Notes under the pieces: model-generated
What the model saw: the letters and a program-made list of their open reading frames with translations, nothing else
What the model was told of the DNA's origin: nothing
Databases searched by the model: none
Assembly (NCBI GenBank): GCA_029820295.1
Contig: JALGVA010000042.1
Location: 1 to 34,193 of the forward strand
DNA: 34,193 bases
DNA from: Candidatus Zipacnadia bacterium
GTDB lineage: Bacteria; Armatimonadota; Zipacnadia; Zipacnadales; UBA5352
Reading direction: 5' to 3'
Program-made: the position numbers and the translations under genes
Part shown: one piece after another, positions 1 through 8,268 of the stretch
Numbering within the stretch: the stretch's first letter is position 1
Layout: each line of letters opens with the position of its first letter

Positions 1-16
1 GCGGCATGACTGCCGC
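1..16. other. Small hairpin at window edge
   Basis: GCGGCA (1-6) and TGCCGC (11-16) form a perfect 6-bp stem with a TGAC loop, five bases before the Shine-Dalgarno of the first gene. It could be the end of an upstream terminator or a 5' UTR hairpin. The upstream gene is not in the window, so this cannot be decided. Confidence 0.35.
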
Positions 17-35
17 GTTTGAGGAGGCGGACACG

Positions 36-1589
36 ATGACCTCAGTGCGCGCGAGCAGATTCGCGGTCGGGCCGATGGTGGTGCTGGCGCTCGCCTTCGT
101 GGCGACGGTGGCGGTCGCGCAGCCGCAGGGCTTCGATGGCACGGTGGTCGTGGAGGCGGACGAGGCGCTGACCGTGGCCGAGCAGGACACCATCCGCGGC
201 TCGCTGGTCATCATGGGCGGCAAGGCCCACGTGCTCGGGCGCGTCGAGGGCGACCTGGTGGTGGTCGATGGCCAGGTGACCCTCGGGCCGACGGCGCGCA
301 TCGATGGCGACGCGCTGACCGTGCGCGGGAGCATCGAGCGCCACGACCTGGCGCAGATCGCGGGCGAGCAGAACAAGCTCTCGGCCGAGGACTTCGCGCG
401 CTTGATGGCCGGGCTGAGCGAGGCGTTGGAGACCGAAGAGGCGGCCGATGGGGCCGAGACTGAGGCGGAGCCGGAAGTGCCTGCCGAAGAGCCCGTGGCG
501 GACGAGCAGGCGGAGGCTGAGTCCGTGGAGGGCGCCCAGACCGAGGAGCCCGAGATTGCCGAGCCGGAGCAGCACGAGGTGCGCGGGGATCTGAGCGGCT
601 TCGGGCAGCCGATCACGGTGCCCGCGGACGAGATCCGCGTCGGCGATGTCGCCTCCTTCGGCGGGCCGATCAACATCATCGGGAGGGTGCGCGGCGACGT
701 GGCCAGCTTCGGCGGCGCAGTGACCGTCCAGGGCGAGGTCGATGGCGACATTGCGAGCTTCGGCGGACCGGTGCGCATGGACCCGAACAGCCGGGTGACC
801 GGTGACATCGTGACCCTCGGGGCCTCAGTGCACAAGGAGCCGAGCGCAATCCACGAGGGTCGCGAGAGCGAGTTCGGCAGTGCGCTCTCCGGCCTCGCGC
901 GCGGCCGCAGCCTGCCGGCGGAGAAAGCCGAGGGCGAGGCGAGCGGCGTGTGGGTTGCGGGCACGGTCTTCGCCGCTCTGCTGGCGCTGCTGGTGGCCGG
1001 GCTCTTCCCCAACGCGACGCGGAACGTCGCCGATAACATCGCCCGGCGGCCCGGTGCGGCCTTCGCGCACGGCGGGCTGACGCTGCTGCTGCTCGCGCCG
1101 GTGTGCTTCATCCTGGCGATCACGTGCGTGGGACTTGTGCTGGTGCCCTTTGTGGGCCTTGGAGTCCTCGGCGCGTTCCTGCTCGGGCTGGTGGGCTTGA
1201 ACCTGCTGGTCGGCCGGCGCCTGGTCGTGAGCACCGGCTGGCGGATCGCGTCCGTGCTCGGCCTGGCGATGCTGGGAGTGGCGGTCTTCCGCGTGGCGGC
1301 GCTGCTGGGCTTCGCGCTGCAGTGGGTCGGGTCGCCCCACCTGGCGCCGGTGCTGAGCTTCGTCGCGGGCAGCGCGTGGCTGGCGCTGATGGCGTTCGCC
1401 ATCGGCGGCGCGCTGATGACCGGCTTCGGCACACGCGCCGATGGCACGTGGATCACCCGGCGCTTCGCCGGCAGGGGCGGCGCGGATGAGCCGACCGCCA
1501 ACTACGACGACGTCCCGGGCGACCTGCCACCGGCCGAAGAGCCACCGCCGGGCGCTCCTACGGAGGATGACGCTGCGGACGAATCGTAG
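36..1589 (+). CDS. Bactofilin-like repeat protein with C-terminal membrane domain
   Basis: The start is the ATG at 36, preceded by GAGGAGG at 21-27 (8-nt spacing); an in-frame ATG at 6 has no such site. The 517-aa product has a signal peptide (residues 1-28, cleavage after VAVA). Two stretches resemble the polymer-forming (bactofilin) beta-solenoid, about residues 35-105 and 195-260. The second carries three near-identical turns built on VASFGG/IASFGG. A Glu/Ala/Pro-rich acidic linker (about 130-185) separates them. At least four hydrophobic segments follow (about 304-325, 346-388, 401-430, 440-465), then a short acidic tail. Inference: an envelope protein whose solenoid faces the outside and is anchored by the C-terminal helices, unlike cytoplasmic bactofilins. 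No enzymatic motif is seen. A hairpin follows the stop codon directly. Confidence 0.75.
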   Translation: MTSVRASRFAVGPMVVLALAFVATVAVAQPQGFDGTVVVEADEALTVAEQDTIRGSLVIMGGKAHVLGRVEGDLVVVDGQVTLGPTARIDGDALTVRGSIERHDLAQIAGEQNKLSAEDFARLMAGLSEALETEEAADGAETEAEPEVPAEEPVADEQAEAESVEGAQTEEPEIAEPEQHEVRGDLSGFGQPITVPADEIRVGDVASFGGPINIIGRVRGDVASFGGAVTVQGEVDGDIASFGGPVRMDPNSRVTGDIVTLGASVHKEPSAIHEGRESEFGSALSGLARGRSLPAEKAEGEASGVWVAGTVFAALLALLVAGLFPNATRNVADNIARRPGAAFAHGGLTLLLLAPVCFILAITCVGLVLVPFVGLGVLGAFLLGLVGLNLLVGRRLVVSTGWRIASVLGLAMLGVAVFRVAALLGFALQWVGSPHLAPVLSFVAGSAWLALMAFAIGGALMTGFGTRADGTWITRRFAGRGGADEPTANYDDVPGDLPPAEEPPPGAPTEDDAADES

Positions 1590-1592
1590 CGA

Positions 1593-1623
1593 GTGAGGGG
1601 CGGCGTGACACGCCGCCCCTCAC
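1593..1623 (+). terminator. Strong GC-rich hairpin after the first gene
   Basis: GTGAGGGGCGGCGT (1593-1606) pairs perfectly with ACGCCGCCCCTCAC (1610-1623) across a GAC loop, three bases after the TAG at 1587-1589. No T-tract follows, so it is not a canonical intrinsic terminator. It could act as a high-GC terminator or as a 3'-end stabiliser. Confidence 0.6.
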
Positions 1624-1675
1624 CACACGCGCCTGCGCGGAAGCGAACGGCGGACAAGCTGGGGGAGCCTGTCTT

Positions 1676-1739
1676 GCGAACGGCAATGACGAGGGCAACG
1701 GTGCCCGTGCGAGGACGCCCGGCCCACGGGACGGCAACG
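1676..1739. repeat. Dispersed intergenic repeat, copy 1
   Basis: Bases 1694-1739, read on the minus strand, match 31796-31841 at 39 of 46 positions by eye. The adjoining 1676-1698 matches 10136-10158 on the same strand at 20 of 23 positions. All three sites are intergenic. The copies are degenerate and I see no terminal repeats or ORF, so this looks like an old non-coding repeat family. The rest of the gap 1590-1874 holds nothing else I recognise. Confidence 0.5.
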
Positions 1740-1874
1740 GCAGCGGCGTCACGGGCCGTCTGCCGCGAGGCCCGCAGAGGAATCCCCGCCCCCCACCCCG
1801 AAACCCGCCCCAACGCGCCATCGTGACCCGGCCGCCCGGTGCCCCGCGGTGTTCGCCGGCAAGGAAGATGCCCG

Positions 1875-4800
1875 ATGCGCCTCAAGGCCCCGCTGCTCCC
1901 GGCCGCGCTGCTCGCGGTCGCCGTGCTCGCGCCTGTGGCGAATGCCGCGGTGGTGAACGCGCCGCAGTTCGATCCCGAGACCATGATGCGCGTCTCCGAG
2001 ATCGAGCGAGGCATGACCGGCTACGGCCTGACCGTCTTCCAGGGCGTCGACCCTACGCGCTTCGACGTCGAGGTCCTGGGGGTGCTCTCCAAGGCCAACC
2101 TGGGCGAGGACCTGATCCTCATCGAGGTCACCTCCGGCCCGGTGATCGAGCGGGAGTCGGGCATCATCGGCGGGATGAGCGGCAGCCCCATCTTCATCGA
2201 CGGGCGGCTCATCGGCGCCATCGCCTACGGCTGGAGCTTCCTGCGCGAGCCCATCGCGGGCGTGACCTGCATAGAGTCGATGCTCGACTCGTGGATGGGC
2301 GGTCGGCAGCCGCAGGCGGCGCTTCCGCCCGACCATGAGCTGCGCGGGGCGCGCCTCGCCGGGCGCTGGGTCGAGCACGCGCGCATCGACGCGAGCGGTC
2401 CGGCCTTCCACGACGAGCACACCATCAACCTGCGGCCGGTGAGCCCCATCGTCAGCGTCGCGGGGATGGGCGAGAACGGCATGTCGCGGCTGAACGAGCT
2501 GCTCGGCCCCCACGGGCTCGAGACCATGCCCGGACCCGGACGGCTGGCCGACGACGTGCCGGTGGAGCTGCAGCCGGGGGCGGCGGTGGGCGTGACGCTC
2601 ATGGAGGGCGACTTCGACGTCAGCGCCATCGGCACCCTCACCTGGCGCGACGGCGACCGCATTCTCGCCTTCGGGCACCCGCTCATGCAGATGGGCGCGG
2701 TGGAGCTGCCCCTGACCACCGCGTGGGTGCACGGCTTTCTGCCCAGCATCTCGCGCTCCAACAAGCTGTCCTCGCCGATCGCGACCGTGGGCGCGCTGAC
2801 CGAGGATGGCGCGTGGTCAATCGCCGGAACGATCGGCGGCGACGCGCCCATGGTGCCCGGGCACTTCACCGTCACCGACCAGGATCGGGGCATGACCCGC
2901 CGCTTCGATGTGCGCGTCGCGCAGCAGGAGATGCTCACGCCCGGGCTGATGATGTCGGGCCTGTCCAGCGCGTTGGAGGCGACCTTCTACCCCGGCAGCG
3001 ACGGCATCGGCACCATCGACTTCGAGCTGCGCGGCGACGGCGGCGCGGTCATCCGCCGCCGCGACGTCATCTGGCATCCAGGCTTCCTCGGCCCCGTCAC
3101 GAGCTGGGTCGATGAGGCCATGTACTATCTCACTGAGAACCGCTTCCAGCAGCAGCAGGTGGCCGCGCTCGACGCCACGGTGACGCTGCGCAGCAGCGAG
3201 GAGATCGCGGCCATCGAGCGGGTGTACACCGACGAGCACGTGGCGCGCGCGGGCGAGCAGCTTACGGTGCACGTGGTCATACGCCCCGAAAACGGCGAGG
3301 CCTTCGAGAAGGTGGTGCGCTTCGACCTGCCCGAGGACCTGCCCAAGGGCTCGATGCGCGTGGGCGCGGCGGCGGGCGACGAGGAGTTCAGCCTCAAGTC
3401 CTACCTGCGCCTGCTGATGCCGCAGATCGACAGCCTGGAGGACCTGTCCGAGCTGATCGAGACCATGAAGCGCGCCGACCAGCTCTACGTGGCCGTGGCG
3501 CTGCCCCAGGCCACCGTCGGCATGGAGGGCACGGAGCTGCCGCGCCTGCCGCTGAGCGCGGTGACGGCGCTGTCGGCGGACGAGGCCAGCGACCTGACCG
3601 CGGGCTACGCGGAGATGAGCGAGACCTTCGCGAGCGAGCACTACCTCATCGGCTACGAGGTCGCGCGGCTGCCCACTGAGAACCGCATGGGCGAGCGCGG
3701 CAAGGTGAAGCCGAGCGAGTCGGAACGCGAGGAGTACACGGCCGGCTACGCGGCACTGGCGACGCAACTGCCGCACACCTGGTGGGCGGCGTCGGCGCTG
3801 GCCGCCGGCGCGCGGCGACTGCAGGACGGCGATCTGCCCACGCAGGAGCTGGCGCCAGGGGATGAGCCGGGGCTGGTCAACGAGGTAACCGACACGGTCG
3901 ACGAGGAGGCCGCGGACGAGGAAGGGGAGGAGCCCGAGGAGGACGGCGGCGAACACCCCGAACCCGACGGCGAGGCGCTCAGCCGCGGCCTGAGCAGCTT
4001 CACGCACACCACCGCCGACGACTTCGAGGCCGGACGCACCGAAGGCACGATGGTGCGTTCCGACGGGGCGGTGATGCTCGCGCCGCACTCGGAGATGATC
4101 GCCACCGCCCGGGAGCCGGTCATCTGGTCGCTGGTGGCCGATGGCGACGGCGTCTGGTTCGGCACCGCCAACCCCGGGCGCGTCTACCGCTGGCGGCCCG
4201 ACGGCGAGGCCGAAGTGGTGTGCGACACCGGCAGCCTGCTGGTGCTCAGCCTGCTGCCCACCGGCGACGGCGGCGTGCTGGCCGGCACCGGCCCCGACGG
4301 CCGCGTGCTGCGCATCGGCGCGGACGGCGCGCTGGCGGTCGCGCACGAGCTGCCTGTGAGCTACGTGTGGGCGCTGGCGCGTGATGCCTCCGGCGCGGTG
4401 GTCGCCGGCACCGGGCCCGACGGGCGCATCTACCGCCTCGGCGACGAAGCGGAGCTGGCCGCCACCATCAGCCAGCCGCACGCGCTGGACTTCGCCCTCG
4501 ATGGCGAGCGCCTCTACGTGGCCGGCGGCGACGAGCAGGCGACGGTCTTCGAGGTGCTGTCCGGGGGACGCGTGCGCGAGGTGTTCGGCACCGACGACCG
4601 GGGCTGCACCGGCGTCGCGGCGCTGAACGGTCGCCTGGTGGTCACCACGGCCAGGTCGGGCAAGATCTACCTGGTCGATCCGGACGGCCACGGGCGCGAG
4701 GTGTACTCGTCCGACGAGGACGTCATGCACCACGTCGCGTGCGCCGAAGGCTGGGCATGGGCGGGGACGGCCGATGACGGCAAGCTCATCGCCTTCGACG

Positions 4801-5888
4801 GCGCCGAGGACACGGCGGTGGCGCTGCAGGACGAGGTATCTGAGCAGATCGTGCGCCTGGCCGCCGGCGATGGGGTGGTCTACGCCGCCGGCGCCGGACC
4901 TGCGCGCGTGTGGCGCATCGACCTGCGCACGGCGACCGAGGGCACCTACCGCTCGGCGGCGCTCGACGCGGAGCGCCTGAGCCGGTGGGCGCGCATGCTC
5001 TGGGACGCCACGGTGCCCGATGGCGCCACGCTCACCGTGGACGCGCGCTCGGGTAACAACCAGGTGCCCGACGACGGAAGCTGGAGCGCCTGGACGGCGC
5101 CGCTGGGCGCTTCGGGCGAGGTGGTGCCGGCGCCGCCGGGCCGCTACGCGCAGTACCGCCTGCGCCTGGCCGGGAGCTGGGCGGGCGGGCTTGAGGTGCG
5201 GCGCATGGAGCTGCTCTACCTGCCGCGCAACCGGCGTCCGGAGCTGAAGGTCTCCGAGCCTGAGGCCGGCGACGCCCTGCGCGGCGACGAGTTCAAGCTC
5301 TCGTGGGAGGCCGATGACGACGACAAGGACACACTCGTCACGACGATCTTCTCGCGCGGCGAGGGTGCCGAGGAGTGGACGCTGGTGACCACCGTCGAGG
5401 ACGAAACCTCGTACACGTGGGACACCACCGACGTGGCCGACGGGCACTACACGCTCAAGTTCGTGCTGAGCGACGAGCCCAGCAACCCCATCGGCGCCGA
5501 GCGCGACGAGGTCGTCATCGAGAACATCACCATCGACAACACCTACCCCACGCTGACGCTGCTGAGCACGCCGCGGCGGGATGAGGAGCCGCGCACGGTG
5601 CACGGACTGGCCACCGACGAGCTGTGCCGCATCACCTCGGTCGACTGGACCTTCGCGGGCGATGAGCGCTGGCGCGCGGCGCCGCCCGATGACGGCATGC
5701 TCGACTCGATGCGCGAGCTGTTCACCATCAGCCTGCCCGAGATCCCCGAGGGCGAGACCGGGATCAAGATCCGCCTGCGCGACGCGGCGGGCAACGTGAC
5801 CGTCGAGGACGTGGCCCTGCTCGACCAGCGCCCGCCCGGCGGCGAGGCCCCGCCGCCCGAGGTCGAGGGCGCGCAGGAAGCGGGCTGA
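1875..5888 (+). CDS. Exported SpoIVB-type (S55) peptidase fused to beta-propeller and Ig-like modules
   Basis: The start is the ATG at 1875, with GGAAG at 1863-1867; it gives a clean signal peptide (residues 1-24, cleavage after VANA). Residues about 35-430 match the S55 peptidase family seen in non-sporulating bacteria: ERGMTGYGLTVFQG, then the serine motif GMSGSP (100-105), then ILAFGHP with His268. An alpha/beta region without a recognised family follows, then a very acidic linker (about 675-705). Residues about 748-1020 hold repeated blades of the type VxAGTGPDGRxYR, a likely six- or seven-bladed propeller. Fibronectin/Ig-like sandwiches occupy about 1120-1225 and 1222-1315. Known: S55 enzymes are serine peptidases using a Ser/His pair. 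Inference: an envelope or secreted protease whose C-terminal half binds partners or substrate. Endonuclease III overlaps its stop codon. Confidence 0.85.
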   Translation: MRLKAPLLPAALLAVAVLAPVANAAVVNAPQFDPETMMRVSEIERGMTGYGLTVFQGVDPTRFDVEVLGVLSKANLGEDLILIEVTSGPVIERESGIIGGMSGSPIFIDGRLIGAIAYGWSFLREPIAGVTCIESMLDSWMGGRQPQAALPPDHELRGARLAGRWVEHARIDASGPAFHDEHTINLRPVSPIVSVAGMGENGMSRLNELLGPHGLETMPGPGRLADDVPVELQPGAAVGVTLMEGDFDVSAIGTLTWRDGDRILAFGHPLMQMGAVELPLTTAWVHGFLPSISRSNKLSSPIATVGALTEDGAWSIAGTIGGDAPMVPGHFTVTDQDRGMTRRFDVRVAQQEMLTPGLMMSGLSSALEATFYPGSDGIGTIDFELRGDGGAVIRRRDVIWHPGFLGPVTSWVDEAMYYLTENRFQQQQVAALDATVTLRSSEEIAAIERVYTDEHVARAGEQLTVHVVIRPENGEAFEKVVRFDLPEDLPKGSMRVGAAAGDEEFSLKSYLRLLMPQIDSLEDLSELIETMKRADQLYVAVALPQATVGMEGTELPRLPLSAVTALSADEASDLTAGYAEMSETFASEHYLIGYEVARLPTENRMGERGKVKPSESEREEYTAGYAALATQLPHTWWAASALAAGARRLQDGDLPTQELAPGDEPGLVNEVTDTVDEEAADEEGEEPEEDGGEHPEPDGEALSRGLSSFTHTTADDFEAGRTEGTMVRSDGAVMLAPHSEMIATAREPVIWSLVADGDGVWFGTANPGRVYRWRPDGEAEVVCDTGSLLVLSLLPTGDGGVLAGTGPDGRVLRIGADGALAVAHELPVSYVWALARDASGAVVAGTGPDGRIYRLGDEAELAATISQPHALDFALDGERLYVAGGDEQATVFEVLSGGRVREVFGTDDRGCTGVAALNGRLVVTTARSGKIYLVDPDGHGREVYSSDEDVMHHVACAEGWAWAGTADDGKLIAFDGAEDTAVALQDEVSEQIVRLAAGDGVVYAAGAGPARVWRIDLRTATEGTYRSAALDAERLSRWARMLWDATVPDGATLTVDARSGNNQVPDDGSWSAWTAPLGASGEVVPAPPGRYAQYRLRLAGSWAGGLEVRRMELLYLPRNRRPELKVSEPEAGDALRGDEFKLSWEADDDDKDTLVTTIFSRGEGAEEWTLVTTVEDETSYTWDTTDVADGHYTLKFVLSDEPSNPIGAERDEVVIENITIDNTYPTLTLLSTPRRDEEPRTVHGLATDELCRITSVDWTFAGDERWRAAPPDDGMLDSMRELFTISLPEIPEGETGIKIRLRDAAGNVTVEDVALLDQRPPGGEAPPPEVEGAQEAG

Positions 5889-6592
5889 TGACGGGAGGAG
5901 CGGCGGTGGCGAAGAACCTGCGCCCGCGGACCTTCCGGCGCGTCGATGAGCTGCTGGCCGAGCGCTACGGCGAGAAGCGGCGCGAGCCGCGGGAGCCACT
6001 GGACACGCTCATCCGCACGATCCTGTCGCAGAACACCACCGACCGCAACTCCATCCCGGCCTTCGAACGCCTGAAGGAAACCTTCCCCGACTGGCGCGAG
6101 GCGCTGCAGGCCGGCCCACAGGCCATCGAGGGCCCCATCGAGCAGGCGGGCCTCGCGCCCACCAAGAGCAGGCGTATCCACGAGCTGCTCGGACAGCTTG
6201 ACGAGGAGCGCGGCGAGCTGTCGATGGCGCACGTCTGCGCGATGGAGCCGGACCAGGCCTGGGATTACCTGGCGGGCTTCAAGGGCGTGGGGCCGAAGAC
6301 GGTGGCGATCGTGCTGCTGTTCGACTGCGGCATGCCCTTCTTCCCGGTGGACACGCACGTCTTCCGCGTGGCCTCGCGGCTGGGCTGGCTGCCCGAGGAC
6401 TCGACGCCGGAGAAGGCCCACGACACGCTGCGCGACGCGATCCCCGAGGAGCTGTACTTCCAGCTCCACCTCAACATGGTGCAGCACGGCCGCGAGTGCT
6501 GCCACCCCTCGCGCCCCGACTGCCACCACTGCCCGATCGCGCGCTTCTGCGACGCCTGCAAGCACGATGAGGTGCAGCCGCGGGAGACGTGA
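5888..6592 (+). CDS. nth: Endonuclease III-like DNA glycosylase/AP lyase
   Basis: A 234-aa base-excision-repair enzyme. The helix-hairpin-helix and catalytic region reads GFKGVGPKTVA (residues 130-140) with Lys137, then PVDTHVFR with Asp155. These match the catalytic Lys and Asp of E. coli Nth. The C-terminus has the [4Fe-4S] ligand pattern C-x6-C-x2-C-x5-C (Cys205, 212, 215, 221). The ATG at 5888 overlaps the TGA of the peptidase gene (TGATG) and has AGGAAG 7 nt upstream, suggesting translational coupling. A GTG at 5906 with GGGAGGAG 5 nt upstream is an alternative start that would remove six residues. It is slightly longer than E. coli Nth. No functional link to the upstream peptidase is apparent beyond co-transcription. 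Confidence 0.9.
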   Translation: MTGGAAVAKNLRPRTFRRVDELLAERYGEKRREPREPLDTLIRTILSQNTTDRNSIPAFERLKETFPDWREALQAGPQAIEGPIEQAGLAPTKSRRIHELLGQLDEERGELSMAHVCAMEPDQAWDYLAGFKGVGPKTVAIVLLFDCGMPFFPVDTHVFRVASRLGWLPEDSTPEKAHDTLRDAIPEELYFQLHLNMVQHGRECCHPSRPDCHHCPIARFCDACKHDEVQPRET

Positions 6593-6696
6593 CGGCCGCG
6601 CTCAGGCGGCACCGCGCCGTCTCCGCAGGCGCAGCACCGCGATGCCCGGCGCCAGCGTGCCCGGCGGGGGGAGGACATTCCTATCGTGCACCAACC

Positions 6697-6713
6697 GCAC
6701 ACTACCACTGTGC
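6697..6713. promoter_or_regulatory. Short inverted repeat upstream of promoter
   Basis: GCACA (6697-6701) and TGTGC (6709-6713) flank a 7-nt spacer, ending 23 nt before the -35 box of the promoter below. The position would suit an operator or activator site. The dyad is short and may be chance. Confidence 0.3.
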
Positions 6714-6736
6714 TCCTGCGCGCAATCCTCCGAGTC

Positions 6737-6766
6737 TTGACCCGCGCGCCTGCCAGCACGTACAAT
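6737..6766 (+). promoter_or_regulatory. Sigma-70-type promoter
   Basis: TTGACC (6737-6742) and TACAAT (6761-6766) are separated by 18 bp. Each differs from consensus at one position. Predicted transcription would start near 6773, leaving a 5' UTR of about 34 nt before the ATG at 6807. It is the best-looking promoter in the window and stands out in this GC-rich DNA. Confidence 0.65.
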
Positions 6767-6806
6767 GCCCTCTCGGGCGCCCGTCTGCGCCCCCTGGAGG
6801 ATCGCC

Positions 6807-7961
6807 ATGACCTCGCGAGAGCGCGTGCTGACCGCTCTGAGCCATTCTGAGCCCGACCGGGTGCCCTTCGACCTGGGCACCACCTTCGTGACCGGCATCC
6901 ACCGCATCGCCTACGACCGGCTGGTGCAGGCGCTGGGGCTGGCGGACCTCGAACCGCTGCCACTGTACGACCCGGTCCAGCAGCTCGCCATGCCTCACGA
7001 GGAGGTGCTGCGCGAGCTGGGCGTAGATACGCGCAGCGTCTCCCTGAAGCTCCCCGGACGCGCCGCGAGCGACTCCGAAGAGGACGAGGAGTACCTCTAC
7101 GCGACCGACGAGTGGGGCCTCAAGCGGCGCATGCCGAAGGATGGCGGCCTCTACTATGACATGTACGCCCACCCGCTGGCCGGCGTCGAGACCGTGACCG
7201 GCGTGGATGCCTACGCCTGGCCCGACCCGCTGGCATCGCTGGACCTCGACGCCATCGAGGACGCCTGCCGGGCGATCAAGTCCTCGGGCGACTACCCGGT
7301 GATCGTGGGCGGCTTCGGCTCGGGGATGCTCGAGATGGTGCTGTGGTTGCAGGGCTACGACCAGGGCTACATGAACCTGCTGGTCAACCGGCCGGTGACC
7401 GAGGCGATCCTCGACCACGTGACGCGGCTGAAGGTGGTCTACGCCGACGCCCTGCTTCAGCGCGTGGGCCCGTATGTCGATATCTTCTACAACGGGGACG
7501 ACCTGGGCCTGCAGGACGGGCCGATGATCCGCCGCGAGTGGTTCATCGAGCTGCTGGCGCCGCGCTACGTGCAGTATCACGAGGCAATCAGGCGCGGGGC
7601 GCCGCAGGCGAAGCTGTTCTTCCACACCTGCGGCTCGGTGGTGGATCTGCTGCCCGACGTTATCGAAACCGGCATCGACATCCTGAACCCGGTGCAGGTC
7701 AACGCCGCGGGGATGGGCGACACCGCCGCGCTCAAGCGCGACTTCGGCGACGCCATCAGCTTCTGGGGCGCCATCGACACCCAGCGGGTGCTGCCGCGGG
7801 GCACGCCGGCGGAGGTGCGCGACGAAGTGCGTCGGCGCATCGACGACCTGGCGCCCGGCGGCGGCTACGTGCTCAACCCATCGCACAACATCCAGGCGGA
7901 TGTGCCGGCCGAGAACGTCCTGGCGATGGTTGAGGCGCTCGACGAGTTCGGGTGGTACTGA
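6807..7961 (+). CDS. URO-D family protein, methyltransferase-like
   Basis: A 384-aa member of the uroporphyrinogen decarboxylase superfamily. It opens with the typical MTSRERVLTALSHSEPDRVP. The start ATG at 6807 has GGAGG 6 nt upstream; the in-frame ATG at 6765 lies inside the predicted -10 box and is rejected. It carries HTC (His273, Cys275), the H-x-C zinc motif of corrinoid/coenzyme M methyltransferases such as MtbA. At the position where I expect their last cysteine, the sequence reads NPSHNIQ (His360). Known: this branch includes cobalamin-dependent methyltransferases and many uncharacterised proteins, distinct from haem-pathway HemE. Inference: a zinc-dependent methyl-transfer role of unknown substrate. 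It has its own promoter. A second, more divergent member lies at 22600. Confidence 0.8.
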   Translation: MTSRERVLTALSHSEPDRVPFDLGTTFVTGIHRIAYDRLVQALGLADLEPLPLYDPVQQLAMPHEEVLRELGVDTRSVSLKLPGRAASDSEEDEEYLYATDEWGLKRRMPKDGGLYYDMYAHPLAGVETVTGVDAYAWPDPLASLDLDAIEDACRAIKSSGDYPVIVGGFGSGMLEMVLWLQGYDQGYMNLLVNRPVTEAILDHVTRLKVVYADALLQRVGPYVDIFYNGDDLGLQDGPMIRREWFIELLAPRYVQYHEAIRRGAPQAKLFFHTCGSVVDLLPDVIETGIDILNPVQVNAAGMGDTAALKRDFGDAISFWGAIDTQRVLPRGTPAEVRDEVRRRIDDLAPGGGYVLNPSHNIQADVPAENVLAMVEALDEFGWY

Positions 7962-8268
7962 GGGCCGGCGGACGTTGCTGCCGCGTGGTGCGGGCCTCCC
8001 CCGTCCCGAGCTGCGCTCGGGACCGCCCCTTCCGTTCGGGAGGCGGCACGCACGGGAGCGTCCCGCAGACACGGGTCACGGCACGGTGCCGTTTGCTCCT
8101 TCGGGACGGAGAGGGGGCCGGGGGGAGAGGCAGTCATGTCGATGCGCGACGATGGCCACCCATCCGCCGACCCGTCGTTCACATCCATACGCATGATCTC
8201 ATCCCGACGGGCCGCCACCCGCGCGCAGCGGGGCGGCGGAGCCGAGTTCAACCTGACAGGAGGCAACT
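7962..8268. other. 307-bp gap with hairpins, no convincing gene
   Basis: Two perfect dyads occur. GTCCCGAG/CTCGGGAC with a CTGCG loop spans 8003-8023. ACGGCAC-G-GTGCCGT spans 8078-8092. The first lies 41 nt after the URO-D stop codon and is a candidate transcription end. Neither has a T-tract. The gap ends with AGGAGG at 8258-8263, the ribosome-binding site of the phosphorylase. I see no promoter with good -35 and -10 boxes. Confidence 0.5.
8003..8023 (+). terminator. Possible terminator hairpin after URO-D gene
   Basis: An 8-bp perfect GC-rich stem (GTCCCGAG, 8003-8010; CTCGGGAC, 8016-8023) with a 5-nt loop. No U-tract follows, so termination is only a suggestion from its position. Confidence 0.4.

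Noticed and set aside
1875-5888. Evidence that the organism forms spores
   Set aside because: S55 domains are widespread in non-sporulating bacteria, and the motif order and fused modules differ from SpoIVB. No sporulation gene is nearby.
2817-5999. 1060-codon open frame antisense to the S55 peptidase gene
   Set aside because: Typical high-GC antisense shadow: low-complexity Arg/Ala/His/Gly-rich product, no motif, while the sense frame has clear domains.
6807-7961. Haem biosynthesis gene hemE
   Set aside because: H-x-C zinc motif and methyltransferase-type opening place it outside HemE; no haem-pathway neighbours.
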